A stretch of 51,109 nt of DNA from Hyphomonadaceae bacterium (GTDB lineage: Bacteria > Pseudomonadota > Alphaproteobacteria > Caulobacterales > Hyphomonadaceae), in NCBI GenBank assembly GCA_947478925.1, contig CANJXY010000007.1, positions 1-51,109 on the forward strand, read 5' to 3'. Below, piece by piece: positions 1-9,580 of the stretch. Position numbers and translations under genes: made by a program. The notes under the pieces are model-generated. The model saw only the letters and a program-made list of their open reading frames with translations, was not told the DNA's origin and did no database searches. Position 1 is the stretch's first letter. Every line of letters starts with the position of its first letter.

Positions 1-48
1 AGTTAGCCTCAGGTTTCCGAACCAACAAGCTTGGAGTGAACGGCCCAC

Positions 49-888
49 GTGACGCACCCCCGGCCCGATCTCGCGCTTCAGGCGCTGGCCGACTTCTGGG
101 TCGATATGGGCCTGGAGGAAGCGCGCGCGTTGCGGACGTGGCGTCCGGCGCGTTCTGCGGCCGGTTCCACCGCCCCCGCTATTCGCCCGCCATCCGCGCC
201 CCGCCTTCCGGCAGACCCGCCGCCGGCCCAGCGCGGCGCGCCCCGCAAGATCAACAACAACCCGATCAACGACGCCAAAAGGCTTGCGTCGCAGGCGGAG
301 TCCCTCGCGGAACTCCGCGCCATCGTCGAACAGTATGATGGCTGCCCGCTCAAGAAGGCCGCCAAGACCACCGTGGTCTGCGACGGCGCGTTCGATGCCG
401 ACGTCATGATCGTCGGCGAAGCCCCTGGCGGCGAGGAAGATGCGCGCGGACTTCCCTTCGTCGGCCGCGCCGGCCAGCTGCTTGACCGGATGCTCGCCAC
501 CGTCGGCCTGACACGGCAGGCGAACGTCTACATCACCAACCTGATCTACTGGCGCCCGCCGGGTAACCGCGATCCCTCGCCGGTCGAGATGCAGATGTGC
601 GCCCCGTTTCTCCTGCGCCAGATCGAACTGAAGAAGCCGAAGCTCCTTCTCACCGCAGGCAAGTTCGCGACGCACGCGATGCTGAACAAGGAAGACGGCA
701 TCATGAAGCTGCGCGGGCGCAAACTGAGCTACATGCAGGATGGCATGGCGGCGATCCCCTGCATCCCCATGCTCCACCCCGCATATCTCCTGCGCAATCC
801 CGCCGACAAAGCCAAGGCCTGGGACGACCTCCGCACCATCGCCAAGCTATGCGACGATCTCGGTATCAAGCGCGGCGCGGCGGTGTAG
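49..888 (+). CDS. Family 4-like uracil-DNA glycosylase
   Basis: Predicted to excise uracil from DNA in base excision repair. The core shows GEAPGGEEDARGLPFVGRAG (residues 123-142), the uracil-pocket/active-site signature of family 4 UDGs, TNLIYWRPPGNR (about 163-174) and the C-terminal MLHPAYLLRNP motif. The first ~75 residues are a Pro/Ala/Arg-rich extension that is not part of the catalytic fold. Start is GTG; no better in-frame start with an RBS is visible. Family 4 enzymes usually bind an Fe-S cluster through four cysteines. Here C99 and C184 sit at expected places, but K102 replaces the second Cys of the N-terminal CxxC and no Cys follows C184 at the usual spacing, so the cluster may be absent. 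Family assignment is firm; cluster loss is inference. Confidence 0.88.
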   Translation: MTHPRPDLALQALADFWVDMGLEEARALRTWRPARSAAGSTAPAIRPPSAPRLPADPPPAQRGAPRKINNNPINDAKRLASQAESLAELRAIVEQYDGCPLKKAAKTTVVCDGAFDADVMIVGEAPGGEEDARGLPFVGRAGQLLDRMLATVGLTRQANVYITNLIYWRPPGNRDPSPVEMQMCAPFLLRQIELKKPKLLLTAGKFATHAMLNKEDGIMKLRGRKLSYMQDGMAAIPCIPMLHPAYLLRNPADKAKAWDDLRTIAKLCDDLGIKRGAAV

Positions 889-970
889 GCGCACGCCTCT
901 CAATTCGATTGACTCTAGAATCAGGAAAGTGACTGTCCCTGAAGGCATTTGCGTTGCCCGGGAAATCAAC

Positions 971-1177
971 ATGCTGATCCGCACCCTCGGACTTTTCCTC
1001 GCCGTCGGTGCACTTGCAGCAGCCTGCTCACCCGCCCCGGGCAGTCCCGAATGGTGCAAGGCCGCCATCGAAGGCAAGATCAAGCCGACCGAAGCCGAAA
1101 CACAGCAGCACGGCCTGGAATGTGTGCAGCACATGATCGGCGGCGCCCTTGGCGACATCAAACCGCCGGGCCAATAA
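971..1177 (+). CDS. Small DUF3012-like lipoprotein
   Basis: A 68-residue predicted lipoprotein: basic N-terminus (MLIRT), hydrophobic segment and lipobox ALAAAC, with the mature protein starting at Cys19. The mature part has GSPEWCKAAIEGK and a later LECVQHM, a two-cysteine pattern resembling the DUF3012 family of short envelope lipoproteins. Function is unknown. The ATG at 971 is chosen because it gives a complete signal peptide; a longer reading frame from 740 would overlap the glycosylase gene. It lies alone between the glycosylase and msrB, in the same direction. Confidence 0.7.
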   Translation: MLIRTLGLFLAVGALAAACSPAPGSPEWCKAAIEGKIKPTEAETQQHGLECVQHMIGGALGDIKPPGQ

Positions 1178-1370
1178 GCTGGCGCCCTGACGCCCCGGAG
1201 CCGCTGTCTGCACAGCCGCGTTCGCTCTGGTCTGCATCCGGTTCGAGAGCAGACGCGATGAGCGACAAGGCGATCCGCCTGACCCTGCTGTAACCGACCT
1301 GACCGAGGCAGGGTGTAACCAGTCCCCCGTTTCGTGCGTATAAGACACGATTCAATCGCAGAGACCCGCC

Positions 1371-1862
1371 ATGATTACACGTCGCAAACTCCTCTGGACC
1401 GGAACCGCCATCGCCGGCGGCCTCATGGTCACCGCCTGTTTCGGCGGCGGCGAGGCAATCGCCGACAATGATGTCTACGAGGTCACCCGCACAGATGCGG
1501 AATGGCGCAAGCTGCTCGCGCCCGAGGCCTATGAAGTGCTCCGCCACGAAAGCACCGAAGCCCCGGGCACAAGCCCGCTCGAGGCTGAGGCGCGCAAAGG
1601 CATCTATAGCTGCGGCGGCTGCGATCTGCCCGCCTACGACTCGGCGACCAAGTTTCATTCCGGCACCGGCTGGCCCAGCTTCTACCAGCCGATCAAGGAT
1701 GCCGTGAAAGAGAAGACCGATAACCAGTTCGGCATGACCCGCACTGAGGTCCACTGCCGCCGCTGCGGGGGCCACCACGGCCACGTCTTCAATGACGGCC
1801 CGCGCCCAACGGGCCTGCGCTACTGCATCAACGGCGTTTCGCTGAAATTCGTCCCGGCCTGA
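1371..1862 (+). CDS. msrB: Peptide-methionine (R)-S-oxide reductase, exported lipoprotein form
   Basis: MsrB reduces the R epimer of methionine sulfoxide in oxidised proteins. The catalytic Cys is C152 in RYCINGVSLKF; the structural zinc is held by C81-GG-C84 and C129-RR-C132; GTGWPSFYQP lines the active site and has Ser instead of a resolving Cys, as in many MsrBs. Unlike cytoplasmic MsrB, residues 1-23 look like a signal peptide: TRRKLL resembles a Tat twin-arginine motif and VTAC is a lipobox, so the enzyme is probably a periplasm-facing lipoprotein repairing envelope proteins. It converges on the DUF3137 gene with 1 bp between stops. Identification is secure; Tat export is an inference. 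Confidence 0.93.
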   Translation: MITRRKLLWTGTAIAGGLMVTACFGGGEAIADNDVYEVTRTDAEWRKLLAPEAYEVLRHESTEAPGTSPLEAEARKGIYSCGGCDLPAYDSATKFHSGTGWPSFYQPIKDAVKEKTDNQFGMTRTEVHCRRCGGHHGHVFNDGPRPTGLRYCINGVSLKFVPA

Positions 1863-1863
1863 T

Positions 1864-3060
1864 CTATCCCCGTACCTCGAACCGGTGATCGAGGTCGATT
1901 ACACCGTCCGCCGCCTTCAGCACGCACGCTATATCTTTCTTCAGCTGAACCAGCGCCGCGCGCGTTGCCGCCGGCTTGCTGAACGAGGGCGGCTCGAATA
2001 GGTTTTTGTCCAGTTTCTTGGGCATCGCGATCTGCAGCACGCGTCCGTCGCACAACACCTGCGGCCTGTCGAAATCCGCGAGCGCGCCCAAGGCCAGTAA
2101 CCGCTCCATGAACGCCGGATTTAGGAGCGCGCGCGAAGCCACCTGGTCGGTGCCGTAGACCTCATAGATCTTTTCGAACACTGGATCTTCCAGCCGCACT
2201 CGCGCGCGATGCTGCACCTTCTGCCGGTCCGCGAAATTGCCGAGTGCACCCGCATCCGACACCACCGCCGTGACCGCGCCCGTGTGGCGCGGCAGGTCGA
2301 GCGTCACCATCAGGCCATCAAACGTCGTCTGCTTGTTCTTGCCCGTTCCATGCGTCAGCGTCAGCTCAACAATGTTGATCGGCAGCGAGCGATACATGCC
2401 GAATATCTCGTCGTCCGCATCTGACGCATCGAACTTGCGAAACACACACTCCGCCTTGAGGCGCGCGAGATCAGGCATCACCGCCGAGCGATAGCTCAAC
2501 GCCCCGAACGTCGCCGCCAGTCGCGGCAACACCTTGTCCTTGTAGAGCCGCGCATAGCGCGTGGACAGATCGCGCGACGCCCAGAGATAACCTGCGAAAC
2601 CCGGCACGACGACCAGACCGATCATCTCCACAATGTCCGGCGGATCATCTCTGAATACCGACGCGACCAGCATCGCCACACCGGCCGCCGCACACAATGG
2701 CACACGCCACATCGCGCGTGCGTTGATCTTCTGCACGATCTCGAGACGCGCCGCCTCCAACTCGTCCAGCACGCCTTTCAGCTCAAGTTCGATCGCCTCG
2801 CCGCCCGCTATCTCCGGGCCTGGCGCTGCTGGTTCACGCCTCAGGCTCATCGCGCCCCACGCGCCTGCGCCCATGATGACAAGCGCAAGCACAACCCCAC
2901 CAGCTAGACCGCCGGGGGCTCCTTCGATCCCCGGATTGTGCACCATGCTCGCCACAACAACCGCAACGCCCGCGAGTAGCCCGACCAGGACCGCCGCCAG
3001 CAGCACGCTCCGCGCCAGGACGGCGGCGGATGATTTCGAAGAAGTGTCGGGGACTGTCAT
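1864..3060 (-). CDS. DUF3137 family membrane protein
   Basis: A 398-residue protein with two N-terminal membrane segments (about 18-40 and 50-70), a charged linker, and a second hydrophobic pair (AAAGVAMLVASVF and GLVVVPGFAGYLWA). The C-terminal half matches the DUF3137 layout: a compact beta-rich domain with DDEIFGMYRSLPINIVELTL and FDGLMVTLDLPRH. The family has no established function. Start is set at the ATG (MTVPDTSS) rather than eight codons upstream, because the longer form adds only MRRRYTAS and lacks an RBS. It converges on msrB and stands alone otherwise. Confidence 0.75.
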   Translation of the reverse strand: MTVPDTSSKSSAAVLARSVLLAAVLVGLLAGVAVVVASMVHNPGIEGAPGGLAGGVVLALVIMGAGAWGAMSLRREPAAPGPEIAGGEAIELELKGVLDELEAARLEIVQKINARAMWRVPLCAAAGVAMLVASVFRDDPPDIVEMIGLVVVPGFAGYLWASRDLSTRYARLYKDKVLPRLAATFGALSYRSAVMPDLARLKAECVFRKFDASDADDEIFGMYRSLPINIVELTLTHGTGKNKQTTFDGLMVTLDLPRHTGAVTAVVSDAGALGNFADRQKVQHRARVRLEDPVFEKIYEVYGTDQVASRALLNPAFMERLLALGALADFDRPQVLCDGRVLQIAMPKKLDKNLFEPPSFSKPAATRAALVQLKKDIACVLKAADGVIDLDHRFEVRG

Positions 3061-3335
3061 CGACGCGGTATAGCGCCGCCGCATACCGGCGTCCCGTCTC
3101 CCAAGAGAAACGGGCGGCGGACCGGGCTAGGGATCCGCCACCCTCGCTTGCGGGGTGGGACTTTGGCTGCGGGCTGTGTACCAACCCGGGGCCTTTTATG
3201 GCCCTGCGTTCTGGCCGTTCATCGGGCAGGCCATCCACAAGAGACAACGCCACCTGCACGCTCGAAAGCTCTTTTTGTTCTTTTTTTATGCTTTCTTTGT
3301 TCTAGTCTGGCGCTGTTGGTTACTGCAGAGCGCCC

Positions 3336-4469
3336 ATGCCGCATCAGGAAAAATGGAAGACCCGCTCAAACTCCGCCGACTGGTCTGAACTGCGGGATCA
3401 GGCGCGCGGGCGTGGCGCGCGTTCCAACGCCTCGGGTCGCTTCGAGAGGCAATACGCCGAGCCATTTGATGACGGTTGGACGACAGAAGAAAAGCTGCCG
3501 ACGCTGCAGACGGAAACCATCCTCGAAAAGCCGAAGACGATCATCACCTACAATACGTCGCCAGACATCGGCTTCGACCGCACGATCAATCCCTACAAGG
3601 GCTGCGAACACGGCTGCATCTACTGCTTTGCACGACCCAACCATGCCTATCGCGGCCTCTCGTCCGGCCTCGACTTCGAGACCAAGATCTTCGTAAAGCC
3701 ATCGGGGCCCGCCCTGCTCCGGCGCGAGCTGTCGAAGAAGTCCTACACGGTGAGCCGCATCCAGTTCGCCGGCGATACCGACATCTACCAGCCTGTCGAA
3801 AAGGAGCTGCGCATCACGCGCGAAATCCTCGAAGTGCTGTCCGAGTTCAACCATCCCGTCATGCTGATCACCAAGTCCGCGCTGATACTGCGCGACCTCG
3901 ATCTGCTGGCGCCGATGGCAGAGAAAGGCCTCGTCTCTGTCGCGATCTCCTTCACAACGCTCGACCGCAAACTCGCCCGCACGATGGAGCCGCGCTGCGC
4001 CGCGCCGCATCGCAGGCTCGAGACCATGCGCGAGCTTGTCGCCGCCGGCATCCCCGTCACCGCGATGACCGCGCCGGTGATCCCCGCGCTCAATGATCCC
4101 GAACTTGAGAGCCTGCTCGAAGCCGCCGCTGACGCCGGTGCCACGCGCGCGGGATATGTGTTGCTGCGCCTGCCGCTGGAGATCGCAGGCCTGTTCACCG
4201 AATGGCTTGAGGCGAACTATCCCGACCGCGCGAAGAAAGTGATGTCGCTGCTGCGCTCGGCGCACAACGGCGAGGACTACCGCTCGGACTGGAAAGTGCG
4301 CGGCCGCGGCGATGGCCCCTATGCCGACCTGATCGCCGCCCGCTTCAAGAATGCGGTAAGGCGCCTCGGGCTCAACACCGCAAAACTCAACCTGCGAACC
4401 GACCTGTTTCGTCCGCCACCGCTGACAAATCCCGGCAGCCAGATGAGCCTATTCGGGGAACACAGGTGA
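3336..4469 (+). CDS. PA0069 family radical SAM protein
   Basis: A 377-residue radical SAM enzyme of the PA0069 type, distantly related to spore photoproduct lyase (SplB). The 4Fe-4S cluster ligands are C90, C94 and C97 in GCEHGCIYC, followed by ARPNHAY. FAGDTDIYQPVEKELRITR and PVIPALNDPE are further family-typical segments. The substrate of the PA0069 group is not known; a DNA-repair role is a guess from the SplB similarity and from lying between a uracil-DNA glycosylase and ccrM. The ATG at 3336 follows a T-rich tract (about 3269-3305). The gene ends about 100 bp before ccrM. Confidence 0.88.
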   Translation: MPHQEKWKTRSNSADWSELRDQARGRGARSNASGRFERQYAEPFDDGWTTEEKLPTLQTETILEKPKTIITYNTSPDIGFDRTINPYKGCEHGCIYCFARPNHAYRGLSSGLDFETKIFVKPSGPALLRRELSKKSYTVSRIQFAGDTDIYQPVEKELRITREILEVLSEFNHPVMLITKSALILRDLDLLAPMAEKGLVSVAISFTTLDRKLARTMEPRCAAPHRRLETMRELVAAGIPVTAMTAPVIPALNDPELESLLEAAADAGATRAGYVLLRLPLEIAGLFTEWLEANYPDRAKKVMSLLRSAHNGEDYRSDWKVRGRGDGPYADLIAARFKNAVRRLGLNTAKLNLRTDLFRPPPLTNPGSQMSLFGEHR

Positions 4470-4487
4470 TTTATGGTAAATGCTCGC

Positions 4488-4530
4488 TTAACCATTGACT
4501 CAACTGGTTATTTACCCGGGTCAGCGACTC
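4488..4530 (+). promoter_or_regulatory. ccrM upstream region: CtrA-type motif, inverted repeat and two GANTC sites
   Basis: Between the radical SAM gene and ccrM, TTAACCAT (4488-4495) matches the short CtrA recognition motif known from Caulobacter. GACTC at 4497-4501 and again at 4526-4530 are GANTC sites, the substrate of the downstream enzyme, at 72 and 43 bases before its ATG. TAACCA (4489-4494) and TGGTTA (4505-4510) form an inverted repeat with the first GANTC between the arms. In Caulobacter crescentus, ccrM is CtrA-activated and its promoter/leader carries GANTC sites, so this looks like the same circuit. The sites are visible; their use is inferred. Confidence 0.6.
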
Positions 4531-4563
4531 TCACGACTTCAGTCCCTTACGGGCGTGGCGTGA

Positions 4564-5739
<1,176 letters not shown>

Positions 5740-5800
5740 ACTAGCTGGCGCCACGCGCGCGTCCTACATTGCATCCGCCGCCGAGGCGAAGGGGTGCGTG

Positions 5801-6442
5801 ATGAGCCGCGTTCGCGTGAACTGTTTCTCCGTCTCGCTCGACGGCTTCGGTGCTGGCCCGAACCAGAGCCTCGAAAACCCGCTGGGCGAGCGTGGGCCTG
5901 AACTGCACAACTGGTTCTTTCCGACAAAGACGTTCCAGACCACTGTCCTCGGTGAAAGCAGTGGCTCCACCGGCGTCGATAACGACATGGGCGAGCGCAG
6001 TTTCGCGAATGTCGGCGCGTGGATCCTGGGCCGCAACATGTTCGGCCCGGTGCGTGGGCCTTGGCCGGATGAAAGCTGGAAGGGCTGGTGGGGCGATACT
6101 CCGCCCTATCATTGCGACGTGTTCGTACTCACACATCATCCGCGTAAGTCATTCGCTCTCGCCGACACCACATTCCATTTCGCCACTGACGGCATCCACG
6201 CGGCTCTCGACAAAGCAAAGGCGTCGACAGAAGGAAAAGACGTCCGCATCGGCGGCGGCGCGTCCACCATCCGCCAATACCTCAAGGCCGGTCTTATCGA
6301 CGAGATGCACCTCGCCGTCAGCCCGGTCGTATTTGGCAAGGGCGAATCTTTGCTGACGAGCCTCGACCTGCCCGCGCTCGGCTTCAACACCGTAGAGCAC
6401 ATCGCCGGTGAGAACGCCGCTCACTTCGTGCTGTCAAAATAG
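5801..6442 (+). CDS. Dihydrofolate reductase / RibD C-terminal family reductase
   Basis: A 213-residue protein of the RibD C-terminal/DHFR-like fold. It begins VRVNCFSVSLDGFGAG, the typical first strand and loop, and continues with GAWILGRNMFGP, FVLTHHPRKSF, DVRIGGGASTIRQYLKAGLIDEMHL split over the nucleotide-binding GGG and the following helix, and SPVVFGKGESLL. Members reduce pterin- or flavin-like substrates with NAD(P)H; many, like this free-standing one, have no known substrate. Start is the ATG at 5801, preceded by a GAAGGGG RBS; the frame stays open further upstream only through the end of ccrM. It converges on the metallo-hydrolase gene with no gap. Confidence 0.85.
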   Translation: MSRVRVNCFSVSLDGFGAGPNQSLENPLGERGPELHNWFFPTKTFQTTVLGESSGSTGVDNDMGERSFANVGAWILGRNMFGPVRGPWPDESWKGWWGDTPPYHCDVFVLTHHPRKSFALADTTFHFATDGIHAALDKAKASTEGKDVRIGGGASTIRQYLKAGLIDEMHLAVSPVVFGKGESLLTSLDLPALGFNTVEHIAGENAAHFVLSK

Positions 6443-7792
6443 CTATTGAAGCCCCCGCTTCGCCTCGGCCAGTCCCTGGTTCAGCCAGCCCAGCTCGTTG
6501 CGATTGGTCGACGCTTTCACCAGTGCCTCGAACGCCGCCACGCGGGCGTGCAACACATCTTTGTCACCCGGCGCGCCCTCGATGCCCACCGACGTCATCT
6601 GCAACGCCTCGACCAGCTTGCCCTCGCCGACCATTTTCATCGCCTCATTCGCAATCGCTTTCGGTCCGCCCGCCAGTTTCATTAGATCCGGTGAAATGCT
6701 GTCGCGCCCCTCCGGGAACATCTCAGCCGGATCGCCGCCAAACCAACCTGCATAACTTTCGTAGATGCCGCGCACTGACCACGAGATCTTACCATAGCCT
6801 TCGCCCACATCGAGCGCGGGCGGCAGCTCGATCTCGCGCATCAGCGTGTGCACGTCCTTGCCAGCGTTCATGCCCTTCAGCACAGCATCATGCACATAGA
6901 CGATCGCGTCATGCATCTTGGTCAGCTGCGCCTTGATGTTGGCCTTGCCGACAATCGCCGGCCCATGGCTTGGGATCACGATTTCCGGCTCCAGCTTCAG
7001 CACCGTTTCAAGAGAATTGATGTAATCCATCGGCCAGCGCGGACGCGTGCCACGCAGCGTGTACATGTTTGGGAACGACTCATAGAAATTGTCGCCCACC
7101 ATCGCGGCCTTGATACTGGGAACCCACACAGTGAGATGGTCCGGCGTCTCGCCTGGTGTGTGCAGTAGCTGCAACTTCACCCCGCCAACGTCGAGATCAA
7201 GCGCGTCGCGAAATGTGAGATCTGGAACGATCGTCGGCGCATTTATCGTTGCAGCCGCTGCCTGTACTCCAGGTTGTCCGCTTGGCGCGACCGCTCCGAC
7301 GCTTCCTGCGAACTGGAACTGCGCCGCATTCCTGCGCGCAAAGAAACCGGCCAGCATCCGCTGATAGCCGAGGAACTCACTGAATTCCTCCTGCGCGACG
7401 ACCTTGGCGCCCAGGCTTTTCCACAGCGCAACGCCGCCCGTGTGATCACCATGGCCGTGCGTCAAGATCACATACGCGGCTTTTGTTACTCCGCTCTTCT
7501 GCAGCAGATCGAAATGCGCCTTCGACGCCGGCGGCCGCGATGTATCGATGACGACTGCGCCTGCAGGCGTCTCAAGCACGATGGTGTTTGAAGAGACGTT
7601 CTTGCCCATCACATAGAACAAGCTAGGCGCGACCTTGATGACTGACATGTTTTGCGTCGGGTCGCCAAAGTCCATGCTGGAGGGAAGCTGCGGATTCGGC
7701 GGAAGCGCGACGGCCTGCTGGCCCGCAGCAACCGGCGCCGCCTGGCATGCCGCCAGCAGGAACGTGCTCACCACGAGTATCCGCTTCAGCAT
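6443..7792 (-). CDS. Alkylsulfatase-like MBL-fold hydrolase, lipoprotein
   Basis: A 449-residue metallo-beta-lactamase-fold hydrolase. THGHGDHTGG (111-120) is the HxHxDH zinc motif; HTPGETPDHLTVWVP and IPSHGPAIVG supply later ligands. The C-terminal part (YVHDAVLKGMNAGKD, then YESYAGWFGGDPAEMFPEG) resembles the alkylsulfatase dimerisation region and the following helical domain, so an alkyl/aryl sulfate ester or related substrate is plausible but unproven. The signal peptide has lipobox LLAAC (Cys16). Start is the ATG at 7792, preceded by AGAGGTGGTGTG; a frame opening 17 codons upstream would mask the signal peptide. It lies just downstream of, and may be co-transcribed with, the hxlR-type gene. 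Confidence 0.85.
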   Translation of the reverse strand: MLKRILVVSTFLLAACQAAPVAAGQQAVALPPNPQLPSSMDFGDPTQNMSVIKVAPSLFYVMGKNVSSNTIVLETPAGAVVIDTSRPPASKAHFDLLQKSGVTKAAYVILTHGHGDHTGGVALWKSLGAKVVAQEEFSEFLGYQRMLAGFFARRNAAQFQFAGSVGAVAPSGQPGVQAAAATINAPTIVPDLTFRDALDLDVGGVKLQLLHTPGETPDHLTVWVPSIKAAMVGDNFYESFPNMYTLRGTRPRWPMDYINSLETVLKLEPEIVIPSHGPAIVGKANIKAQLTKMHDAIVYVHDAVLKGMNAGKDVHTLMREIELPPALDVGEGYGKISWSVRGIYESYAGWFGGDPAEMFPEGRDSISPDLMKLAGGPKAIANEAMKMVGEGKLVEALQMTSVGIEGAPGDKDVLHARVAAFEALVKASTNRNELGWLNQGLAEAKRGLQ

Positions 7793-7852
7793 CACACCAC
7801 CTCTGAAATCGAATTGATCTGCTTCGTACATTATGACCCGCATGACGCAAGT

Positions 7853-8224
7853 TCAGCGCGCGATACTTACCGGCTTATGCGCCTGCTCGCGCTTCAGCTT
7901 GTAGCCGACGCGAGCAATCGACTCGATCGCGGGGATGAGCTCGCGGCCCAGCGGCGTTAACGAATACTCGACGGACGGTGGCGATGTATCGACCACCCTG
8001 CGATCAACAATGCCGACCGCCTCCATCTCCTTCAAACGCGTCGACAGCATTTTCGCCGAGATCGGCTTCACATCCTCGCGCAGTTCGGAGAAGCGTCGCG
8101 CGCCGCTCGACAGATACCAGATGATGTTGGGCGTCCACTGTCCGCCGATCAGATCCATGCACGCGCCGATGGGACACATCTCGGCCTGCTCGCGCACGGC
8201 GCTCTTGCGCACTTTCAACGGCAT
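7853..8224 (-). CDS. HxlR family winged-helix transcriptional regulator
   Basis: A 123-residue HxlR/MarR-like regulator. CPIGACMDLIGGQWTPNIIWYL is the usual first helix region (CP plus the GGKW-like turn), RRFSELREDVKPISAKMLSTRL is the helix-turn-helix, and VEYSLTPLGREL is the wing. HxlR proteins often sense electrophiles or thiol stress and control a neighbouring detoxification gene. Here the gene is divergent from a glutathione S-transferase across a 136-bp intergenic region containing repeats, so regulation of that GST is the simplest inference. Confidence 0.9.
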   Translation of the reverse strand: MPLKVRKSAVREQAEMCPIGACMDLIGGQWTPNIIWYLSSGARRFSELREDVKPISAKMLSTRLKEMEAVGIVDRRVVDTSPPSVEYSLTPLGRELIPAIESIARVGYKLKREQAHKPVSIAR

Positions 8225-8257
8225 TGGCGCTCACTCTCCAAAATCGCCGACCGATCA

Positions 8258-8292
8258 GGTTACCTACCGGTTACTCAATTTTCCAACGTAAC
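8258..8292. promoter_or_regulatory. Candidate operator between hxlR-type gene and GST
   Basis: GGTTAC occurs at 8258-8263 and again at 8269-8274, an 11-bp period that puts both copies on one face of the helix. GTTAC (8270-8274) and GTAAC (8288-8292) form an inverted repeat with a 13-nt spacer. This lies 34 to 68 bases upstream of the regulator start and 69 to 103 bases upstream of the GST start. Binding by the HxlR-type protein is inferred from position. Confidence 0.35.
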
Positions 8293-8360
8293 ATCGGGGT
8301 ACGTGGTTTCCAAATGTAATCGGCGACCCTACCTCGTACGCACACTCAGGAGGACACCCC

Positions 8361-8975
8361 ATGAAACTCTACTACATGCCCGGCGCTTGCTCGCTCGCAA
8401 CCCACATCCTGCTTCGTGAAGCCGGGGCGGCGGTTGAGCTGGACAAGGTCGGCCGCGACAAGAAAACGGAATCCGGCGCGGATTTTCTTGCGGTAAATCC
8501 GAAGGGCTATGTCCCCGCCCTGCAACTGCCGGACGGCGACATTCTCACGGAGAATGTTGTTCTCCACGGTTATGTGGCCGACACTTATCCCGCGTCGAAA
8601 CTCGCGCCGGCGCATGGCACGAAGGAGCGGTTGAAGCAGGATGAACTCGCTGTCTTCATCTCGACCGAGATCCACAAGACCTATAGCGGGCTGTTCAATC
8701 CGGCGATCACGGATGAAGGCCGCAAGGGCATCATCGACAAGCTCGCCACGCGCTACGCGCTGATCGAGAAACTGCTGTCGGACGGCCGCACCTATCTCAC
8801 CGGCGACAACTTCGCGACCGTCGACGCCTACCTGTTCACCGTCACCAACTGGTCGAACATGCTAAAGGTCGACCTGTCGGCGCTCCCGAAGCTGATGGCC
8901 TATCAGGGCCGCGTCGCCGCCCGCCCCGCCGTGCAGGCCGCGCTGGTCGCCGAAGGTCTGGTCAAAGCCGCCTAG
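8361..8975 (+). CDS. gstA: Glutathione S-transferase, beta-class-like
   Basis: A 204-residue GST that conjugates glutathione to electrophiles. The N-terminal thioredoxin-fold domain begins MKLYYMPGACSLATHILLRE; Cys10 is the residue typical of bacterial beta-class enzymes, and NPKGYVPALQLPDG carries the cis-proline of the glutathione site, followed by LTENVVLHGYVADTYP. The helical C-terminal domain contains YLTGDNFATVDAYLFTVTNW, the conserved folding motif with Asp. A strong AGGAGG sits just before the ATG. It is divergent from an HxlR regulator, which probably controls it. Confidence 0.92.
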   Translation: MKLYYMPGACSLATHILLREAGAAVELDKVGRDKKTESGADFLAVNPKGYVPALQLPDGDILTENVVLHGYVADTYPASKLAPAHGTKERLKQDELAVFISTEIHKTYSGLFNPAITDEGRKGIIDKLATRYALIEKLLSDGRTYLTGDNFATVDAYLFTVTNWSNMLKVDLSALPKLMAYQGRVAARPAVQAALVAEGLVKAA

Positions 8976-8987
8976 GACATCATCTGT

Positions 8988-9019
8988 CTGTCATTCTCGT
9001 CGCAAGGCGGGAATGACAG
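8988..9019. terminator. Palindrome between convergent genes, possible two-way terminator
   Basis: CTGTCATTC (8988-8996) and GAATGACAG (9011-9019) are perfect 9-nt inverted repeats around a 14-nt loop. They lie between the stop codons of the convergent GST and cytochrome P460 genes. There is no clear T-run, so a Rho-independent role is uncertain. The same end sequences bound a longer element at 38506-38630, so this may be a reduced copy of a dispersed repeat. Confidence 0.45.
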
Positions 9020-9037
9020 TTCAGGATGTCTGATAAT

Positions 9038-9580
9038 TCAGTTCTTCGCCGCCGCCGCCGCGCGCTCGCGGGCCTCTTTCAGCGTCGGATAGAACTGCAT
9101 GAACACGGTATCAGTCGCGCCTGCGTGTTCCTGATGGCAGGCATAGCAGGCTTGGCTACGCGGGATCGCCGCGCCCACCTTCGCGCCCGGACCGTAGAAC
9201 GTCCATGTGCCCGGACCTGCTTTCTCGTCCTTCACGTGCAGCGATCGGCCAACCACGCCGCCCTGCGTCTTGCCGCCCTTGGCGGGCATCACCTCGGTCA
9301 GCGGCGTGCGAACCTCCAGCGCAAACGTCGCCCCCACCGGAAACACGCCCGTCTTCACAAACGCATCGTAGCTTTCCGGATCGAGCCGCACCGAATTCAG
9401 CGTCGTCCCGCCATCGCCCTCATAGCTGAGTGCATAGGTCGTACCGACGGTTGGCCAGCGGTCCACATTTTCCGGAATGACGATCCTGCCGTCAGCATCA
9501 TAGCTTGGCCCGGCGAAAGCCGCCGCAGCCAACGTGCCCATGGCGAGGAGAGCCGCGGCTATTCCAAAAAGGCGTTTCAT
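9038..9580 (-). CDS. Cytochrome P460 family haem protein
   Basis: A 180-residue periplasmic protein: a Sec signal peptide (MKRLFGIAAALLAMGTLAAAAFAG) and a single c-type haem site C145-Y-A-C148-H149 near the C-terminus. The body (VPENVDRWP-like start, YDAFVKTGVFPVGATFALEV, GTWTFYG) follows the cytochrome P460 layout. P460 proteins oxidise hydroxylamine in ammonia oxidisers; members in heterotrophs, often without the Lys crosslink, have no settled role and may handle NO or hydroxylamine. Start is the ATG at 9580, which begins the signal peptide. Confidence 0.82.
   Translation of the reverse strand: MKRLFGIAAALLAMGTLAAAAFAGPSYDADGRIVIPENVDRWPTVGTTYALSYEGDGGTTLNSVRLDPESYDAFVKTGVFPVGATFALEVRTPLTEVMPAKGGKTQGGVVGRSLHVKDEKAGPGTWTFYGPGAKVGAAIPRSQACYACHQEHAGATDTVFMQFYPTLKEARERAAAAAKN

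Noticed and set aside
3236-3310. T-rich tract with GTTC words before the radical SAM gene, possible LexA (SOS) box
   Set aside because: The alphaproteobacterial SOS box needs GTTC-N7-GTTC; the GTTC copies here are at other spacings.
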